Shown in pieces: positions 4,790 to 7,314 of a stretch of 7,314 bases of DNA. Source of the DNA: an uncultured Clostridia bacterium (GTDB taxonomy: Bacteria; Bacillota; Clostridia; Christensenellales; Aristaeellaceae); the NCBI GenBank assembly GCA_945877525.1, contig CAMDVP010000152.1:1-7314 (forward strand), written 5' to 3'. A program made the position numbers and the translations under genes. The first letter of the stretch is position 1. Each line of letters begins with the position of its first letter. The notes below the pieces were generated by a model. The model ran no database searches and was not told the DNA's origin. It worked only from the letters and a program-made list of their open reading frames with translations.

Positions 4790-6490
4790 ATGAGCATCAT
4801 TCAGCTGAAGGAAGCCAACTGCAAAAACTGCTATAAGTGCATCCGTCACTGCGATGTGAAGTCCATCACCTTCCACGACGATCAGGCCCACATCCTGGAG
4901 GACGAGTGCGTGCTGTGCGGCAAGTGCACCCTTATCTGCCCGCAGAACGCCAAGCAGATTGAGAGCGACGTGCAGAAGGTCTGCTCCATGATCGACCGGG
5001 GTGAGAAGGTCTACGCCTCCGTTGCGCCGTCCTTCATTGCGGCGCTGCCGGAGGGGGCGACCTTCGCCTCCCTGTCCTCCGCCATGAAGCGCCTGGGCTT
5101 TGCGGGTATCGAGGAAACCGCCATCGGCGCAACGGCCGTCAGCGAGGAATATGCCGCGCTGGCGGAAAAAGGGGAGATGCCCAACCTCATCACCACCTGC
5201 TGCCCCACGGTGAACCTGCTGGTGGAAAAGTATTTCCCCGATCTGCTGGATCAGCTGGCGCCGGTGCCGTCGCCTGCGGTGGCTCATGCGCGGATGCTGC
5301 GCCAGGCCCATGGGGACGACATCCGCGTAGTGTTTGTCGGCCCGTGCATTTCCAAGAAGTATGAGGCCCAGCACAGCGGCGTGATTGACGCGGTGCTGAT
5401 GTATGACGAGCTGCGGGAATGGCTACGCCGGGAGGGCGTGGCAGCGGGCGGCGCGGAGGATCCCGCCGCGCTGGAAATGCACCACACCATCAGCCGTGTG
5501 TATCCCGTGCCCGGCGGCATCCTCAAGACCATTCCCTCAGAGAAGCGCACCAGGTACAAGTCAGTGGCGGTGGATGGGCTGGACCGCTGCATCCAGACGC
5601 TTAAGGATATCCGCGAGCATCACATCACCGGCTATATCCTGGAGATGAGCTCCTGCGTGGATTCCTGCGTGGGCGGCCCCGGCATGAAGGAGCACTCTAC
5701 GCCCTTCCTGATGAGCAAGGATGCGGTGTACACATTCTCCCGGAAGGATAACGGGGGTGAAATGCCTCCCTCTGAAAAGGTGCAGGTCAGCATGAGCGCC
5801 ACTTACCGCGATGCTCAGCTGAAGAAAGACATGCCCACCGAGGAGGAAATCCGGCAGATTCTGCGCTCCATCGGCAAGAACACCGACGCGGATATGCTCA
5901 ACTGCGGCGCCTGCGGCTACAACACCTGCCGCGAGAAGGCCATCGCCGTTTATCAGGGCAAGGCCAACTTGAAGATGTGCCTGCCCTACATGCGCCAGCG
6001 GGCGGAGTCCATGTCCAACACCATTCTGGACAATACCCCCAACGGCCTGATTACCCTGGATCGCCGCTTCAACATTCTGAAATTCAACCGCGCCGCCGCG
6101 GATATGCTGAACCTGGACAACCAGTGCATCGGCATGAATATCGAGGCGTTCCTGGTGATGGACGAGCTGGAAACCATCGCCCGCACCGGCAGGAACGTGA
6201 TGGGCGTGCGCCGCAAAACCGCCATCTATGACGTAATGGTGGAGCAGAGCATCGTGTCCATGCCGGATCACGGATATCTGGTGGTGCTCAAGGACATCAG
6301 CGCCGAGGAAGAGAGTATGCGCGAGATGGACAAGATGCGCGAGGAAACCATCGCCACGGCCCAGGCGGTCATTGACAAGCAGATGCGCGTGGCCCAGGAG
6401 ATTGCCAGCCTGCTTGGCGAAACCACCGGCGAAACCAAGGCCGCGCTGCTCAAGCTGAAGGACAGCGTGGGCAAGGGAGGCCGCCCATGA
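4790..6490 (+). CDS. hydS: Sensory [FeFe]-hydrogenase HydS with Fe-S, PAS and coiled-coil modules
   Basis: A 566-aa multidomain protein. Residues 1-55 form a 2[4Fe-4S] ferredoxin domain (C11/14/17/21 and C40/43/46/50). Residues about 65-330 are an H-cluster domain: L1 TTCCPTV (C137, C138), L2 GPCISKKYE (C186, K189, E192), L3 SSCVDSCVGGPG (C289, C293). All four H-cluster ligands are kept. The position of the conserved Met two residues before the first L3 Cys is Ser (S287). Next comes a CX2CX4CX16C [4Fe-4S] domain (C372, C375, C380, C397), as in RnfB-type FeS domains, then a PAS domain (about 408-510, starting NTPNGLITLDRRFNILKFN) and a charged coiled coil to the end (EMDKMREETIATAQ...). This layout is that of group C HydS proteins, thought to sense H2 or redox state instead of producing H2. 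GGAGGG (4777-4782) lies 7 bases before the ATG. The stop overlaps the next gene by ATGA, so HydS and the phosphatase are probably made together and may interact. Domain calls are firm; the signalling role is inferred from family and context. Confidence 0.9.
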   Translation: MSIIQLKEANCKNCYKCIRHCDVKSITFHDDQAHILEDECVLCGKCTLICPQNAKQIESDVQKVCSMIDRGEKVYASVAPSFIAALPEGATFASLSSAMKRLGFAGIEETAIGATAVSEEYAALAEKGEMPNLITTCCPTVNLLVEKYFPDLLDQLAPVPSPAVAHARMLRQAHGDDIRVVFVGPCISKKYEAQHSGVIDAVLMYDELREWLRREGVAAGGAEDPAALEMHHTISRVYPVPGGILKTIPSEKRTRYKSVAVDGLDRCIQTLKDIREHHITGYILEMSSCVDSCVGGPGMKEHSTPFLMSKDAVYTFSRKDNGGEMPPSEKVQVSMSATYRDAQLKKDMPTEEEIRQILRSIGKNTDADMLNCGACGYNTCREKAIAVYQGKANLKMCLPYMRQRAESMSNTILDNTPNGLITLDRRFNILKFNRAAADMLNLDNQCIGMNIEAFLVMDELETIARTGRNVMGVRRKTAIYDVMVEQSIVSMPDHGYLVVLKDISAEEESMREMDKMREETIATAQAVIDKQMRVAQEIASLLGETTGETKAALLKLKDSVGKGGRP

Positions 6491-7314
6491 GCTTCTTTAT
6501 CGAGAGCAGCTGGGGGAGCCTGAACCACTACGGCGAGGAGCTGTGCGGCGACAAGGTGGAAATCATCAAGGATGAAGGCGGCGTGCTGCTGGTATTGTCC
6601 GATGGCCTTGGCAGCGGCGTGAAGGCCAACATTCTGGCCTCCCTCACCAGCAAGATCATTGCCAGCATGGTGACCGCCGGCGCGCCCATCAAGGATGTGG
6701 TGGATACCATTGCCTCCACCCTGCCGGTGTGCAAGGAGAGGCAGGTGGCCTATTCCACCTTCACCATGATGCGCATTGACCGCGAGGGCAACGCCTATTT
6801 CGTGGAGTTTGACAATCCCTCCCTGGTGCTTTTGCGGGAGGGCAAGCGGGTGTTCATCCCGTGGGTGGAGCAGAACATCTCCGGCAAGCAGGTGCGCGAG
6901 GCCCACATGAAGCTGAAGCTGGGGGATATTGCCCTGACCTTCTCCGACGGTGTGATTCATGCGGGGGTGGGCCGGTCGCTGAATTTGGGCTGGCAGCATG
7001 AGAACGTGGTGAAGTTTCTGGAGGAAACCTTCCGCCAGGGCGACACCGCCGCCGATGTGCAGCACCGGCTGCTGATGAAGTGCTGGGATCTGTACGAGGG
7101 CCGCTGCGGCGACGATACCACAGCCGCCGCCCTGCGCATCTGCGAGCCCAAGCCCTGCTGCGTGATGGTCGGCCCGCCCGTGCATCCTGAGGATGATGAG
7201 GATGTGGTGAACGATCTGCTGTCCTGTCCGGGCATCAAGGTGATTTGCGGCGGCACCACCTCGCAGATTGTCAGCAAGCGCCTGGGAAGGGACCTGCAGA
7301 TTGACCTTGAGTAC
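6487..7314 (+). CDS. SpoIIE-family (PP2C-type) protein Ser/Thr phosphatase, 3' end outside window
   Basis: The frame begins at the ATG that overlaps the hydS stop (ATGA) and stays open for 276 codons to the window edge. AGGGAGG (6474-6480) lies 6 bases upstream. Residues about 1-215 look like a SpoIIE/PP2C phosphatase domain: GEELCGD (D22), VLSDGLGSG (D39, G40), TFSDGVIHAG (D154) and CGDDTTAA (D209, D210), the acidic residues expected to bind two Mn2+/Mg2+ ions. Such enzymes remove phosphate from Ser/Thr of anti-sigma-factor antagonists or other targets. From about residue 219 a second region begins (VGPPVHPEDDEDVV... then VICGGTTSQIV); I do not recognise a named domain there, and it is cut by the window. 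No transmembrane segment is visible, so it is likely cytoplasmic. Coupling to hydS suggests that HydS controls its activity. The substrate and any opposing kinase are not in the window. Confidence 0.88.
   Translation, partial: MSFFIESSWGSLNHYGEELCGDKVEIIKDEGGVLLVLSDGLGSGVKANILASLTSKIIASMVTAGAPIKDVVDTIASTLPVCKERQVAYSTFTMMRIDREGNAYFVEFDNPSLVLLREGKRVFIPWVEQNISGKQVREAHMKLKLGDIALTFSDGVIHAGVGRSLNLGWQHENVVKFLEETFRQGDTAADVQHRLLMKCWDLYEGRCGDDTTAAALRICEPKPCCVMVGPPVHPEDDEDVVNDLLSCPGIKVICGGTTSQIVSKRLGRDLQIDLEY

Noticed and set aside
1..7314. CRISPR arrays, tRNA or rRNA genes, insertion sequences and attachment sites
   Set aside because: No spaced direct-repeat array, cloverleaf or terminal inverted repeats with a transposase were seen, and nearly all of the window is explained by the six genes.

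Overview
The window carries six protein-coding genes, all on the + strand, from a GC-rich anaerobic bacterium. A GlgD-type ADP-glucose pyrophosphorylase subunit (mostly found in Bacillota), strong AGGAGG ribosome binding sites, two different [FeFe]-hydrogenase proteins and a SpoIIE-type phosphatase together point to a fermentative Clostridia member. The strong G/C preference at third codon positions would fit a GC-rich gut lineage. That assignment is inference; there is no rRNA or other phylogenetic marker here.

Region 1 (1-2830) is glycogen synthesis. It holds the 3' part of glgD, a short gap with a promoter-like element embedded in an inverted repeat, and glgA. GlgA has a complete catalytic core followed by about 120 residues of Ala/Pro/Glu/Lys-rich, histone-H1-like sequence that glycogen synthases normally lack. 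A strong intrinsic terminator closes the unit.

Region 2 (2831-3030) is an AT-rich intergenic segment. It has a near-consensus promoter (TTGACG, 17 bases, TATAAT), then about 145 bases of leader containing a direct repeat, a small palindrome and a nested inverted repeat just before the ribosome binding site.

Region 3 (3031 to the window end) is a hydrogen-metabolism and sensing operon of four tightly packed genes: a monomeric group-B-like [FeFe]-hydrogenase, a thioredoxin-fold [2Fe-2S] ferredoxin, a HydS-type sensory [FeFe]-hydrogenase with an extra [4Fe-4S] domain, a PAS domain and a C-terminal coiled coil, and a SpoIIE/PP2C-type phosphatase that runs off the window. The last two genes overlap by ATGA, which suggests translational coupling.

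The most interesting reading is that HydS senses H2 or redox state through an H-cluster, passes the signal through Fe-S clusters, PAS and coiled coil to the phosphatase, and so changes protein Ser/Thr phosphorylation that may control hydrogenase expression. HydS-type sensors and their association with phosphatases are already described in outline. The signalling path and target are not visible in this sequence and remain inference.
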